Translations under genes and position numbers: made by a program
Assembly: GCA_013177825.1 (NCBI GenBank)
Contig: JABLXX010000001.1
Location: 62,001 to 126,000, forward strand
Reading direction: 5' to 3'
Origin: Syntrophaceae bacterium
GTDB taxonomy: Bacteria > Desulfobacterota > Syntrophia > Syntrophales > PHBD01
DNA: 64,000 bases
Notes under the pieces: generated by a model
Database searches by the model: none
Told to the model about the DNA's origin: nothing
The model's input: only the letters and a program-made list of their open reading frames with translations
In this document: positions 35,208-45,005 of the stretch, piece by piece
How the letters are laid out: each line of letters starts with the position of its first letter
How positions within the stretch are numbered: position 1 is the first letter of the stretch

Positions 35208-36110
35208 ATGAGACACCGGAAAGCCGGAAGGGTGGCCGACGGGATCTGGTACCTGGGGCGGGAGGAAACAGGGCTTTACCTCCTGGAGGGAACCCGGGAA
35301 TCCATGCTCGTGAGCGGAGGGATGGTCTACATTCTGCCGGAGGTTGTCCGCCAGCTGGAATCCTTCGGGATCGACCGTGGGCGCATCACCCGGATCCTGA
35401 TCCTCCACGCCCACTTCGACCACCTCGGCGTCATCCCCTGGTGGAAGCGGACCTTCCCAAGCATGGAGGTCCTGGCCTCCGCCCGGGCCTGGGAGGTTCT
35501 GGCCATGCCGAAGGCCGTCGCTACGATCAACGAATTCAGCCGGATGGTCACGGATAGGATGGGTCTACAGGAGGGGCTGAAGAGCTTCGACCATGCCTGG
35601 CGGGACGACGTGGCGGGCCGGACGGTCTGCGAGGGAGACCGGATCGACCTGGGGGGGCTGGAGGTCCGGATTTTCGAAACGCCGGGCCACTCATCGTGCT
35701 CGATCTCCGCATACGTTCGGGTGCGGAAGGCCCTCTTCGCCTCCGACGGCGGCGGTATCCCCTTCAAGGATTTCTCGATTCCCCTGGGAAACTCCGATTT
35801 CACCCGATTCGAGGAGAGCCTCGAGAAACTCCGGGGGCTGGAGGTGGAACGCCTGTGTGCGGACCATTACGGATTTGTGACCGGGCCGGAGGCGGCGGGA
35901 TTCATCGGGCAGACCCTCGACGAGGCGCGCTCTCTGCGGAGGGTTATGGAAGAAGCCCTGGAGCGGTACGGCGGCGTGGAGGACGCCGCGCGGGTCCTGA
36001 CGGCCGACCTGTACGGAAGGCATCCGGATTACTTCATGTCGCCGGAGATCACCGAAGGCATCTTCCGGCAGATGATCCGCCACGTCGCGGATAGAACGCC
36101 GATGTCCTGA
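35208..36110 (+). CDS. metallo-beta-lactamase-fold hydrolase
   Basis: A 300-residue MBL-fold protein. The metal-binding motif is LILHAHFDHLG (HxHxDH), with further ligands in TPGHSSCS, ASDGGG and CADHYGF. The C-terminal 80 residues are helical. GAGGAAAAG precedes the ATG. Members hydrolyse thioesters, lactones or phosphodiesters; here no specific substrate can be assigned. Confidence 0.92.
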   Translation: MRHRKAGRVADGIWYLGREETGLYLLEGTRESMLVSGGMVYILPEVVRQLESFGIDRGRITRILILHAHFDHLGVIPWWKRTFPSMEVLASARAWEVLAMPKAVATINEFSRMVTDRMGLQEGLKSFDHAWRDDVAGRTVCEGDRIDLGGLEVRIFETPGHSSCSISAYVRVRKALFASDGGGIPFKDFSIPLGNSDFTRFEESLEKLRGLEVERLCADHYGFVTGPEAAGFIGQTLDEARSLRRVMEEALERYGGVEDAARVLTADLYGRHPDYFMSPEITEGIFRQMIRHVADRTPMS

Positions 36111-36160
36111 CGACGGAACGAACCGTGAGGCGCTTTCGGAGCAGAAAGGGTACGTCCTGT

Positions 36161-36979
36161 CTAAAGAAAAGAGTGCTCCGGTCCCGGGAACTCGCCCTGC
36201 CGGACCTCGACGATGTACTTCTCCACGGCCTCTTTCATCTGGGTGTTGATGTTGGCGTACTTCTTGACGAATTTAGGTGTGAAGCGTTCAAACATCCCCA
36301 GGAGGTCGTGGAGCACCAGAACCTGGCCGTCGCAGTGGACGCCGCCGCCGATGCCGATGGTGGGTATCGAGAGGGTCTCGCTGATCACCCGGCCGAGCTC
36401 CACCGGGATGCACTCCAGAACCACGGAAAAGGCCCCTGCCTCCTCGAGGATCTTTGCGTCTTCCAGGATCCGGTTCGCCGCCTCGCTCCCCTTGCCCTGG
36501 ACCTTGTAGCCTCCGAGCTGGTGAACCGCCTGGGGAGTCAGGCCCAGGTGGGCCATGACGGGAATCCCCGCGGCGGCGATGCGGCGCGTCACCTCGGCCA
36601 CTTCGCGGCCCCCTTCGAGCTTCACCGCCTGGGCGCCCGCCTCCTGGAGGAAGCGGCCGGCGTTACGGACCGCCTCGTCCGCCGAGGCCTGGTAGGACAT
36701 GAACGGCATGTCACCGATCACGAGAGCCCGGCTGACGGCCCGGCTGACGGCTTTTGTATGGTGGATCATGACGTCCATCGTCACGGGGAGCGTACTGTCG
36801 TATCCCAGCACCACCATCCCCAGGGAGTCCCCCACGAGGATCAGGTCGATGCCCGCCTCGTCCACGATGGCCCCGGTGGGGTAGTCGTAGGCGGTGATCA
36901 TGGTGATCTTCTCGCCTTTCTTTTTCATGTCCCGGACCGTTGCCGTCGTGACCTTGTTCACCTTGCCGTGGGTGCTCAT
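36161..36979 (-). CDS. panB: 3-methyl-2-oxobutanoate hydroxymethyltransferase
   Basis: A 272-residue PanB. It shows [33 protein letters not shown], then [28 protein letters not shown], the catalytic E in VLECIP and [20 protein letters not shown]. It transfers a hydroxymethyl group from methylene-tetrahydrofolate to 2-oxoisovalerate to make ketopantoate in pantothenate/CoA synthesis. Its ATG overlaps the TGA of the upstream gene (ATGA at 36976-36979). Confidence 0.98.
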   Translation of the reverse strand: MSTHGKVNKVTTATVRDMKKKGEKITMITAYDYPTGAIVDEAGIDLILVGDSLGMVVLGYDSTLPVTMDVMIHHTKAVSRAVSRALVIGDMPFMSYQASADEAVRNAGRFLQEAGAQAVKLEGGREVAEVTRRIAAAGIPVMAHLGLTPQAVHQLGGYKVQGKGSEAANRILEDAKILEEAGAFSVVLECIPVELGRVISETLSIPTIGIGGGVHCDGQVLVLHDLLGMFERFTPKFVKKYANINTQMKEAVEKYIVEVRQGEFPGPEHSFL

Positions 36980-37875
36980 GGAGTTCCTCCCGAAAAAATG
37001 GAATAAAGACGTTCGGCCTGCTCAGGGGAAAGGGTTCCTTTCATCCGGGCCAGTTCCACCGTTCGTTTTCCCAGGACGCAGTAGGTCTCCAGGAGGTGCG
37101 GCAGTTTTTCCCGGAAGGCCGCGAGGTGCTTGTCAATGGTTCCGGCGTCCCCCCGCGCCACGGGTCCGGTGAGGGCCTGGACCGTTCCCATGGTCTCGAT
37201 GTTCTTGAGCGTTCCCGCAACCAGGGGCCAGATGGCCCGGACCGCCGCCTCCCTGTCCATACCGATGGATTCGAAGACTTTCTCGACCTGGCGGATCAGG
37301 GTGACCAGGTAATTCGATGCCATGCAGGCGGCGGCGTGATAGAGGGCCTTGTTTTCCTCGGCGACGAAGAAGGGGGTGCCGCCAAGGTGCTGCACGATCC
37401 GGACGGCCCATTCCCGGGCGGGTTCGTCGGCGGTGACGCCGAAGATGCTGCCGGGAAGGTTCTGAAGCGCCATGGCGGAGTCGGCGAAGGCCTGCATCGG
37501 ATGAATGCTGGCCCTGAACGCACCGGCCTCCCGCGCGGGCTGGAGGAGGTCAAGCCCGCCGGCGCCGCTCATGTGAACCGCCGTCTGTCCCTTCCGGAAT
37601 CCTTTCCCGCTCGCGATTTCGCGACAGACCGGGAGGATCCTGTCATCGCCCGTGGTAATGAACACGGCGTCTCCCCGGGATGCCGCCTCGGCCGATCCGG
37701 CGGCCGCGAAGGCGCCCGTTGCCGAGACGGCTCTTTCCCTGGCCTCCGGAGAGACATCATAAAGGGCCGCCAGGGGATATCCAGCCTTCTGAAGCAGGAC
37801 GGCCATGGCAGTACCCACCTTGCCGAGGCCGATGACGGTGATGCGAACCCTGGAGGAGTCTTGGTGGGAGGTCAT
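36976..37875 (-). CDS. Rossmann-fold DUF2520-type oxidoreductase, panB partner
   Basis: A 299-residue protein with [22 protein letters not shown] at the start and the DUF2520 markers [31 protein letters not shown] and [16 protein letters not shown]. It resembles ketopantoate-reductase-like and F420-type reductases. Its stop overlaps the panB start, so it may supply the ketopantoate reductase step lacking a recognisable panE here. This role is an inference. The ATG at 37875 is chosen over an upstream TTG. Confidence 0.85.
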   Translation of the reverse strand: MTSHQDSSRVRITVIGLGKVGTAMAVLLQKAGYPLAALYDVSPEARERAVSATGAFAAAGSAEAASRGDAVFITTGDDRILPVCREIASGKGFRKGQTAVHMSGAGGLDLLQPAREAGAFRASIHPMQAFADSAMALQNLPGSIFGVTADEPAREWAVRIVQHLGGTPFFVAEENKALYHAAACMASNYLVTLIRQVEKVFESIGMDREAAVRAIWPLVAGTLKNIETMGTVQALTGPVARGDAGTIDKHLAAFREKLPHLLETYCVLGKRTVELARMKGTLSPEQAERLYSIFSGGTP

Positions 37876-38002
37876 AAATAGATGCCCGGTCAACGTTCAT
37901 TTCCGAAATTGCCGAACAATCTTGTTGAAACATCGGCTGGATGTCAAGTATAAATCCCATTCCGTGTTGTGCAGCGCAATTCCAGTTCAGGAAAGCCGGC
38001 AC

Positions 38003-39802
38003 ATGAGAGACAGGAATCCCCCCGGAAAAAAGCCGTCCAACAAGGCCTCGCGGAGAAGGGAGTCCCTTCCGAAATCCGGCAGGCCCTCCCTTTCCGTATC
38101 TCCCGATTCATTTCCCGGGATTGGCAGTGAAAAGTGGGATCTGGGAAGCCTCGTCGATATCCTTCCCGATCCGACGTTCGCCATCGACCGGGACGGCACC
38201 GTTGTGGCCTGGAACCGGGCCATGTCGGAGCTGACCGGAATCGCCGCCGGGGAGATGATCGGAAAGGGCGACCATGAATATTCGATCGCCTTGTACGGTG
38301 AACGGCGTCCCATCCTCATCGATTTCATTCTCCATCCCGGAAGCGAATGGGAGGGAACATACGGCGGCCTGGTGAGGACCGAGGAAGGGCGTCTCATCGG
38401 TGAGTCATACATGCCGAATATGAGAGGCGCCCGGATGTACTTCCTCGGAAACGCAGCTCCCCTCTACGATGCCGGCGGAAATATCCGGGGCGCCATCGAA
38501 ACGATCCACGACCTGACGGCGCGACGGCAGATCGAACAGGCCCTTCAGGAAAGCGAGGAAAAATACCGGACCATCCTGGAGGCCATGGACGAGGTTTATT
38601 TCGAGGTCGACCTGGCAGGGAACCTGACCTTTTTCAACCGCGTGCTTCCTGAGTATGCCGGGTACAGCGAGGAGGAGCTGAAGGGGGCGAATTACCGGAT
38701 GTTCCTCGGCGAGGAGGCAGCCCCGCAGGTGTTTCCAATCTTCAACCGTGTTTTCAAGACGGGACTCCCGGAACGGACGTCGGAATGGGTCATGAAGCGA
38801 AGAGACGGCCGGACCCTCATGGTGGAAGCGGCCATTTTCCTGAAACGGGATGCCGAAGGGAATCCCATCGGATTCCGTGGGGCCGCCAGGGACATCTCGG
38901 AGCGGAAACGGGTGGAGAGCGAACTGCGCGAGAGTGAAGCACGATACCGGACGCTGGCGGAGCGCTCGTTTGCCGGCGTTTACGTTGTCCAGGACGGATT
39001 TTTCCGCTACCTGAACCGAAATGCCGCCTCCTATGCGGGGTATCACCCGGAGGAACTGGTCGGTACGAGCGCTGCGGACCTGGTCCTTCCGGAAGACCGG
39101 GAGCGATTGCGGCAATTTGCCCAGGACATGCTCAAAGGACTGCGTTCTGCCCCCTATGAGTTCCGGATCCGCACGAAGACGGGGGAAACCTGCTGGATCA
39201 TGGAAACCGTCACACCGATCCGGTTCCGCGGGCGACCCGCCATTCTCGGGAATTCCATGGACATCTCGGAGCGGAAGGGTGTGGAGGCGCAGCTTCGCTA
39301 TTTGAGCTCCCATGACGTTCTCACGGATCTCTATAACCGGGCTTATTTCGAGGAAGAGCTGAGTCGCATGCAGAGGGGCCGGTCCTTCCCCGTCAGCATC
39401 ATCATGGCCGACCTGGACGGCTTGAAAAGAATGAACGACGAAGAGGGGCATGCTGCCGGAGACGATCTCCTGAGACGGGCCGCCCGGGTTCTGCAGGATT
39501 CCATGCGGGCGGAGGACGTCCTGGCCCGGATCGGCGGGGACGAATTCGCGGCTCTCCTTCCATTATCGGATCACGACGTCGCCTCCTCCGTCATCGACCG
39601 CATCCGGAGTAACCTGGATCAGCATAACCGCGTGCATGCCGGTCCCGCGCTGAGCATTTCCATGGGCATGGACACGGGACAGAAGGGGGCGGACCTGACC
39701 CTGATCATGCAGGCGGCGGACCGGTTCATGCTCATCGAGAAGGCCAGGAAGAAAGCTGCGAATCCGCTTCTGGGAAGGGGAGGGGAACATGGCCCAGGAT
39801 GA
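38003..39802 (+). CDS. diguanylate cyclase with three PAS domains
   Basis: A 599-residue signalling protein from the ATG at 38003, preceded by AGGAAAG. Three PAS domains follow each other (around residues 45-165, 175-300 and 310-425), each with DITER-like linkers such as RDISERKRVE and MDISERKGVE. The GGDEF domain begins at DVLTDLYNRAYFEEEL; the active motif GGDEF is near residue 510, with an RxxD inhibitory site (RAED) five residues before it. It makes cyclic di-GMP from two GTP and should be feedback-inhibited. No membrane segment, so the PAS domains probably sense an internal cue. Its last 14 bases overlap the efflux adaptor gene. Confidence 0.94.
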   Translation: MRDRNPPGKKPSNKASRRRESLPKSGRPSLSVSPDSFPGIGSEKWDLGSLVDILPDPTFAIDRDGTVVAWNRAMSELTGIAAGEMIGKGDHEYSIALYGERRPILIDFILHPGSEWEGTYGGLVRTEEGRLIGESYMPNMRGARMYFLGNAAPLYDAGGNIRGAIETIHDLTARRQIEQALQESEEKYRTILEAMDEVYFEVDLAGNLTFFNRVLPEYAGYSEEELKGANYRMFLGEEAAPQVFPIFNRVFKTGLPERTSEWVMKRRDGRTLMVEAAIFLKRDAEGNPIGFRGAARDISERKRVESELRESEARYRTLAERSFAGVYVVQDGFFRYLNRNAASYAGYHPEELVGTSAADLVLPEDRERLRQFAQDMLKGLRSAPYEFRIRTKTGETCWIMETVTPIRFRGRPAILGNSMDISERKGVEAQLRYLSSHDVLTDLYNRAYFEEELSRMQRGRSFPVSIIMADLDGLKRMNDEEGHAAGDDLLRRAARVLQDSMRAEDVLARIGGDEFAALLPLSDHDVASSVIDRIRSNLDQHNRVHAGPALSISMGMDTGQKGADLTLIMQAADRFMLIEKARKKAANPLLGRGGEHGPG

Positions 39803-41006
39803 CCTTTCCGGGCTGAAAATCGACAAGTCCCGGAAAAAACAGCCCCTGACGGGATCCCGCAAGTGGACTGCCGCAGCCGTCGTGGCGGTTTTGATGGTGG
39901 GAGCGAGCATCCTCTATGCTCTGGGCGTCCTGACGCCGTCCGTCACGGTGGAGACGGCCGCGGTCTCGCAGGTTTATCCTTCCCAGAGCCTGACGGTCCT
40001 CAACGCCAGCGGTTATGTAGTGGCCCAGCGGAAAGCGGCGGTGGCATCAAAAGCCACCGGACGGCTGGTTGCACTCATGGTCGAGGAGGGAAGCCGCGTA
40101 CGGAAGGGCCAGGTCATCGCCCGGCTCGAAAATGAGGATGTACTCGCGGCGAAGGATCAGGCTGCGGCCAATCGGAATGTTGCCCGAGCGAACCTGGAAC
40201 AGGTCCGGGCGGAACGGGATGAGGCGAACCGGGACTATGGAAGGAACCGGCGCCTGGTCGAGACGGGAGCCGTATCGAGGTCGGCCTACGATCTGGCGGA
40301 GACGAGAATGCGCCGGGCCGAGGCCGCCGTGGCCTCCGCGGAGGCCACGGTCCGGGCGGCCGAGGCGGGTCTCCGGGGGGCGGAATCGGCCCTGGATTAT
40401 ACTCTCATCCGGGCGCCCTTCGACGCCGTCGTGCTGACCAAGAACGCCGACATCGGCGACATCGTCACGCCCCTCGGGGCGGCGGCCAATGCCAAGGCCG
40501 CCGTGGTGACCATCGCCGACCTGGGATCCCTGCTCGTGGAAGTGGACGTCTCGGAGTCCAACATCGGACGGGTCAAGCCGGACCAGCCCTGCGAAATCAG
40601 CCTGGACGCCATCCCGGAGATGCGTTTCCCCGGAGCGGTCCACACCATCGTTCCGACGGTCGACCGGAGCAAGGCCTCCGTCATGGTCAAAGTCCGTTTC
40701 CTGAAACCGGGCGACCGGCTCCTTCCGGACATGAGCGCCAAGGTGGCCTTCCTTTCCCGGCCGGTTGCGGAGGGGGAAGAAAAACCGCGTCTTGCCGTTC
40801 ACCGCACCGCCGTGATCGAGAAAGAGGGGAAGCGGATCGTCTTCATCGTCCGGGGCGACCGGGCGAAACAGGCGATCATCGGGACCGGGGAGGCCCTGGG
40901 GGACATGGTCGAGGTGACCGGCGGAGTTCAGACGGGGGACCGGGTGATCCTGAAACCTCCAGGGCGGCTCCGGGACGGGTCCCGCATCAGTGTTGCCGAG
41001 AAATGA
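39789..41006 (+). CDS. RND/MacA-type efflux periplasmic adaptor
   Basis: A 405-residue adaptor. A membrane segment lies at residues about 27-48 (AAAVVAVLMVGASILYALGVL), then the lipoyl-like halves (ASGYVVAQRKAAVASKATGRL, EEGSRVRKGQVIARLE), a coiled coil, and a barrel domain. It links an inner-membrane ABC exporter to the outer envelope. It starts inside the diguanylate cyclase gene and its end overlaps the ATPase gene by 4 bases. Confidence 0.92.
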   Translation: MAQDDLSGLKIDKSRKKQPLTGSRKWTAAAVVAVLMVGASILYALGVLTPSVTVETAAVSQVYPSQSLTVLNASGYVVAQRKAAVASKATGRLVALMVEEGSRVRKGQVIARLENEDVLAAKDQAAANRNVARANLEQVRAERDEANRDYGRNRRLVETGAVSRSAYDLAETRMRRAEAAVASAEATVRAAEAGLRGAESALDYTLIRAPFDAVVLTKNADIGDIVTPLGAAANAKAAVVTIADLGSLLVEVDVSESNIGRVKPDQPCEISLDAIPEMRFPGAVHTIVPTVDRSKASVMVKVRFLKPGDRLLPDMSAKVAFLSRPVAEGEEKPRLAVHRTAVIEKEGKRIVFIVRGDRAKQAIIGTGEALGDMVEVTGGVQTGDRVILKPPGRLRDGSRISVAEK

Positions 41007-41707
41007 CCGACAGCCCGCCCATCGTCCGGATCCGCGATCTCTGCAAGGCCTACCGCCGGGGAAGCCTCGAAGTTCCGGTTCTGTACGACATCTCCTTTGA
41101 CATCCGGAACGGTGAATTCCTCTCCCTCATGGGGCCTTCCGGATCGGGCAAGAGCACCCTCCTCAACCTCATCGCCGGGATCGACCGGGCCGACAGCGGC
41201 AGCATCCTCGTTGACGGCGTGGAGATCACGGTCCTCTCGGAGACGGAACTGGCGGCGTGGCGGGCCGGATCCGTGGGCTTCATCTTCCAGTTCTACAACC
41301 TGATCCCCGTCCTCACCGCCCTGGAAAACGTCGAGCTTCCCCTGCACCTCTCGGGCCTTTCGAAGCGGGAGCGGCGGGAGCATGCGCGGATGTGCCTGGA
41401 CCTGGTGAACCTCTCCCACCGCCTGGACCACTACCCGGGACAGCTCTCCGGGGGCGAGCAGCAGCGGGTGGCCATCGCCCGGGCCATCGTCACGGATCCG
41501 TCCCTGCTCGTGGCGGACGAGCCGACAGGGGACCTCGACCGGGTCTCGGCGGCGGAGATCCTGGACCTGATGGCGCGGCTCAACGGGCAGCTCGGGAAAA
41601 CCATCATCATGGTGACCCACGATCCCCGGGCCGCCCAGCGGGCGGGCGTTCTCCGGCATCTGGACAAGGGGGTGCTGAGCGACGATGATCCTGCGCATCC
41701 TCTTTAG
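41003..41707 (+). CDS. ABC exporter ATP-binding protein (MacB/LolD type)
   Basis: A 234-residue ATPase: IRDLCKAYRRGSLEVPVLYDISF, Walker A GPSGSGKST, VGFIFQFYNLIPVLTALENVELPL (the MacB/LolD Q-loop region), signature LSGGEQQRVAIARA, Walker B LLVADEPTGDLD and switch MVTHD. It drives the two FtsX-type permeases downstream; ATGA overlap with the adaptor, 23-base overlap with the first permease. Confidence 0.95.
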   Translation: MTDSPPIVRIRDLCKAYRRGSLEVPVLYDISFDIRNGEFLSLMGPSGSGKSTLLNLIAGIDRADSGSILVDGVEITVLSETELAAWRAGSVGFIFQFYNLIPVLTALENVELPLHLSGLSKRERREHARMCLDLVNLSHRLDHYPGQLSGGEQQRVAIARAIVTDPSLLVADEPTGDLDRVSAAEILDLMARLNGQLGKTIIMVTHDPRAAQRAGVLRHLDKGVLSDDDPAHPL

Positions 41708-42839
41708 GAACGCGTTCCGGAACCGGCTCCGGACGGGGCTCACGATCCTGGGCATCACCGTTGCCATCCTGGCCTTCGGCCTCCTCCGGACCGTCGTCTC
41801 CGCCTGGTACGCCGGCGTGGAGGCCGCCTCGGCGGCCCGCCTGGTGACCCGGAACGCCGTCTCCCTCGTCTTCCCGCTCCCCCTTTCCTACAAGGAGAAG
41901 ATACGCCAAATCCCGGGCGTCCGCGGTGTTTCCTGGGGAAACTGGTTCGGCGGCATCTACATCGAGGAGAAGAACTTCTTCCCGAATTTCGCCGTGGACG
42001 CCCGGACGTACCTGGACCTCTACCCGGAATTCATTCTTCCGGAAGACCAGTTGAAGTCCTTTCTGGGCGACCGGAAGGGGTTCGTGGCGGGGCGCAAGAT
42101 CGCCGCCCAGTTCGGATGGAAGCCCGGGGATACGGTTACGCTCCGGGGCGTGATCTACCCCGGCAACTGGGACTTCGTCCTCCGGGGCATCTACCGGGGC
42201 CGGGACAAGACCATCGACGAGACCCAGTTCTTCTTCCACTGGGACTACCTGAACGAGACGATGCGGCGCAAATTCCCCGGGAGGGCCGACCAGGTAGGGT
42301 TCTACATGATCGGCGTGACCCATCCGGACTTGGCTGCGGAGGTGTCCTCGGCGATTGACGAAACCTTCCGGAACTCACTGGCAGAGACCCTGACGGAAAC
42401 GGAGAAGGCCTTCAACCTGGGTTTCATATCCATGACTTCCACCATCGTCATGGCCATCCAGCTTGTCTCCATCGTGATCATTGTCATCATCATGGCCGTG
42501 GTGGCCAACACGATGGCCATGACGACGCGGGAGCGCATCGGCGACTACGCCATTCTCAAGACCCTGGGCTTCGGCGGCCGCCACATCGCCGCCTTGATCT
42601 TCGGCGAGGCTCTGGTCATTACACTGACGGGGTGCGCTCTGGGGATGGCCCTGACGTATCCCGTTGCGCGGGCGTTTACGGAGAGCCTGCCGAATTTCTT
42701 TCCCGTCTTCAACGTTTCCTCATCGACACTCGTCCTGGACGTGGCGGCGGCCCTGCTGGTGGCGGGTGTCGCAGGCATCGTTCCCACGCGAACGGCCATC
42801 GGGATCCGCATCGCCGACGGGCTCCGGAGGATCGGATAA
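41685..42839 (+). CDS. ABC exporter permease, FtsX/MacB-like (first)
   Basis: A 384-residue permease with an N-terminal membrane helix (LTILGITVAILAFGLL), a large periplasmic domain of about 220 residues and three C-terminal helices with the FtsX segment AMTTRERIGDYAILKTLGFGGRHI. The protein exports or extracts lipids, peptides or drugs rather than importing. Stop and next start overlap in TAATG. Confidence 0.93.
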   Translation: MILRILFRNAFRNRLRTGLTILGITVAILAFGLLRTVVSAWYAGVEAASAARLVTRNAVSLVFPLPLSYKEKIRQIPGVRGVSWGNWFGGIYIEEKNFFPNFAVDARTYLDLYPEFILPEDQLKSFLGDRKGFVAGRKIAAQFGWKPGDTVTLRGVIYPGNWDFVLRGIYRGRDKTIDETQFFFHWDYLNETMRRKFPGRADQVGFYMIGVTHPDLAAEVSSAIDETFRNSLAETLTETEKAFNLGFISMTSTIVMAIQLVSIVIIVIIMAVVANTMAMTTRERIGDYAILKTLGFGGRHIAALIFGEALVITLTGCALGMALTYPVARAFTESLPNFFPVFNVSSSTLVLDVAAALLVAGVAGIVPTRTAIGIRIADGLRRIG

Positions 42840-44005
42840 TGGCGGTTCCCCTTTCGTACAGCTTCCGGAATCTCTGGACACGGCGCCTCACGACGGTCCT
42901 GACCGTCTCCGGCATGGCACTGGTGGTCTTCGTATTCGCCACGATCCTGATGCTGGCCGAAGGACTCCAGAAGACCCTCGTGGAGACGGGTTCCTACGAC
43001 AACGTGGTTGTCATCCGGAAAGGATCGGGATCCGAGGTCATGAGCGGCGTGGACAGGCAGCAGGCTTCCGTGGTGGAGGTCCAGCCGGAGGTGGCGGTCG
43101 GGTCCGACGGCAGGAGACTGCTCGTCAAGGAACTCGTCGTCCTGATCGCCCTGCCGAAGCGGGACACGGGGCAGAAGTCGAACGTGGTCCTCCGGGGGAT
43201 CATGGAGGCCTCCCCGGCCCTGCGTCCCCAAGTGAAGATCGTGGCGGGGCGGCTTCCCCGCATGGGAACCACGGAGGTCATGGCGGGAATGGGGATCGTC
43301 CGGGGTTTCCGGGGCGTCGGGATGGGCGAGACCCTCTGCTGCGGGCTCCGGAACTGGCGGATCGTGGGGATCTTCGACGCCGGGACGACCGGATTCAACT
43401 CGGAGATCTGGGGGGACGTCGACCAGTTCATGCAGGCCTTCCGGAGGCCCGTGTATTCGTCCGTTCTGTTCAAGCTGCGGGACTCCGCCGGGTTCGACGC
43501 CATGAAGGCAAGGATCGAAAAAGATCCGCGCCTGACCCTGGAGGCAAGGCGGGAGACCCGCTACTACCTGGACCAGTCGGAGGCGATGGCCAAGTTCCTG
43601 CGGATCCTTGGCCTCTCGCTCACGGTCATCTTTTCCCTGGGGGCCGTCATCGGGGCCATGATCACCATGTACTCGGCCGTGGCGAACCGGACAGCCGAAA
43701 TCGGGACGCTCCGGGCGCTGGGATTCCAGCGGCGGAGCATCGTCCTGGCCTTCCTGGTGGAGTCGCTGCTCCTCGGTTTCCTGGGCGGCGCCGTGGGGCT
43801 GTTCTTTGCCTCCTTCATGCAGTTTGTTTCGGTCTCCACGATGAATTTCCAGACCTTCGCGGAGCTGGCCTTTTCCTTCACCCTGAGTCCCGCCATTGCA
43901 GTCGAGGCGATGCTCTTTTCCCTGGGGATGGGCTTTGTGGGGGGTGTGCTGCCGGCGTTCCGGGCCGCCCGACTGAACATCGTAGACGCCCTGCGGGCGG
44001 TGTAA
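42839..44005 (+). CDS. ABC exporter permease, FtsX/MacB-like (second)
   Basis: A 388-residue permease starting in the TAATG overlap (MAVPLSYSFRNLWTRRLTTVLTVSGMALVVF). It has a periplasmic domain and the C-terminal FtsX segment AVANRTAEIGTLRALGFQRRSIVLAFLVESLLLG. The two permeases differ in sequence, so the exporter is a heterodimer. A hairpin follows 10 bases after the stop. Confidence 0.93.
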   Translation: MAVPLSYSFRNLWTRRLTTVLTVSGMALVVFVFATILMLAEGLQKTLVETGSYDNVVVIRKGSGSEVMSGVDRQQASVVEVQPEVAVGSDGRRLLVKELVVLIALPKRDTGQKSNVVLRGIMEASPALRPQVKIVAGRLPRMGTTEVMAGMGIVRGFRGVGMGETLCCGLRNWRIVGIFDAGTTGFNSEIWGDVDQFMQAFRRPVYSSVLFKLRDSAGFDAMKARIEKDPRLTLEARRETRYYLDQSEAMAKFLRILGLSLTVIFSLGAVIGAMITMYSAVANRTAEIGTLRALGFQRRSIVLAFLVESLLLGFLGGAVGLFFASFMQFVSVSTMNFQTFAELAFSFTLSPAIAVEAMLFSLGMGFVGGVLPAFRAARLNIVDALRAV

Positions 44006-44015
44006 TGAAGGGGAA

Positions 44016-44043
44016 AAGGGGACGGACTGGATTCTGTCCCCTT
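44016..44043. terminator. hairpin between export cassette and rnhA
   Basis: AAGGGGAC and GTCCCCTT form a stem around a central GGACTGGATTCT, between two convergent genes. It shares GGGGAC...TTCTG words with 8384-8423 and 13128-13144. There is no long T-run, so it may be a weak bidirectional terminator. Confidence 0.5.
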
Positions 44044-44046
44044 CGG

Positions 44047-44523
44047 CTAGGGCCGGTAACCCGGGTCTGGCGGCAGGTTGGGCAGCCGGGCCGCTTCCTG
44101 GGCGAGGCGGTCGCACCGTTCGTTTTCCACGTTCCCTGCGTGACCGCGAACCCACTGGAAGCGGACCCGATGGCGTTCGCACAGGTCCAGGAGTTCCTGC
44201 CAGAGATCGGCGTTCTGGGCCTTTTCCCGCCGGGTGCGCATCCAGTTCTTCTCCTTCCAGCGCCTGGCCCAGCCTTTGTCGATGCCGTTGAAGACGTACT
44301 GTGAATCGGTGATGAGTGTGCCTTCGCACGGTTTCTTAAGGGCCTGGAGACCCTGGATGGCCGCCTGGAGCTCCATGCGGTTGTTCGTCGTCAGCCGGCA
44401 GCCGCCGGACAGCTCCTTCCGGTGCGAGCCGGAAAGAAGAACGACGCCCCAGCCTCCCGGTCCGGGATTTCCCAGGCAGGCTCCGTCGGTGAAGATGGTG
44501 ACGCTGTTGCGGTTCGGGACCAT
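44047..44523 (-). CDS. rnhA: ribonuclease HI
   Basis: A 158-residue RNase HI. The four catalytic acids are in FTDGACLGNPG, NNRMELQA, ITDSQYVFNGI and NERCDRLAQ. The basic handle region reads KGWARRWKEKNWMRTRR. It removes RNA from RNA-DNA hybrids in the cytoplasm. The ATG at 44523 gives the usual beginning (MVPNRNSVTIFTDGA) and has GGAAAGG upstream; an earlier in-frame ATG adds 10 residues. Confidence 0.97.
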   Translation of the reverse strand: MVPNRNSVTIFTDGACLGNPGPGGWGVVLLSGSHRKELSGGCRLTTNNRMELQAAIQGLQALKKPCEGTLITDSQYVFNGIDKGWARRWKEKNWMRTRREKAQNADLWQELLDLCERHRVRFQWVRGHAGNVENERCDRLAQEAARLPNLPPDPGYRP

Positions 44524-44807
44524 ACATGCCTTTCCGTCTCGAAATGGGCGCATCTTAGGGCACAGGGCGGGAAGGAGTCAAGCCGATCACGGGCGAGAAT
44601 GAATAACCGTCTGGATTCTTTAGGAGAAAAGACAAAGACATTGACAGGAAAACCCGATCTGCTTTAGGAGCACCCGAAAAAGAGCGTTCCCGTCCGCTGC
44701 GAAGAGCGGGAGCGGAGGACCCGGGGGACGGTCTGATTGTCCCGGGAAAACGGGGAATCGGCCGTCCGGTCGAAAGAGGACACATGCATCGCAGGAGGTG
44801 AAACTGC

Positions 44808-45005
44808 ATGATCAAGAAGGCGCTTGTGAAGGGAGAAATGGACAGGAGAATCATCGAGCAGAAGATCCGGAACCGGGAAATCACCGAGGAGGAACTGGCC
44901 AAGGGGCTGGCGGCGCTCCCGGACGTGGCGGACAAGGCCGAGTATGTCAAGGTGCGCTTGGATGAAAAACGCAAGCCCGGCGGCAAGGTCTCCCATGCTG
45001 ATTGA
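44808..45005 (+). CDS. small conserved-looking protein upstream of tatD
   Basis: A 65-residue, highly charged helical protein (MIKKALVKGEMDRRIIEQK..., then EEELAKGLAALPDVADKAEYV). GCAGGAGGTG gives a strong ribosome site. Its stop overlaps the tatD start by 11 bases, which supports it as a real, co-translated gene. No known domain. The 284 bases before it, back to rnhA, contain no other gene. Confidence 0.7.
   Translation: MIKKALVKGEMDRRIIEQKIRNREITEEELAKGLAALPDVADKAEYVKVRLDEKRKPGGKVSHAD

Noticed and set aside
42545-44329. 594-codon minus-strand open frame opposite the ABC permeases
   Set aside because: Lies opposite two FtsX-type permeases and the end of rnhA; composition typical of antisense translation of GC-rich DNA.
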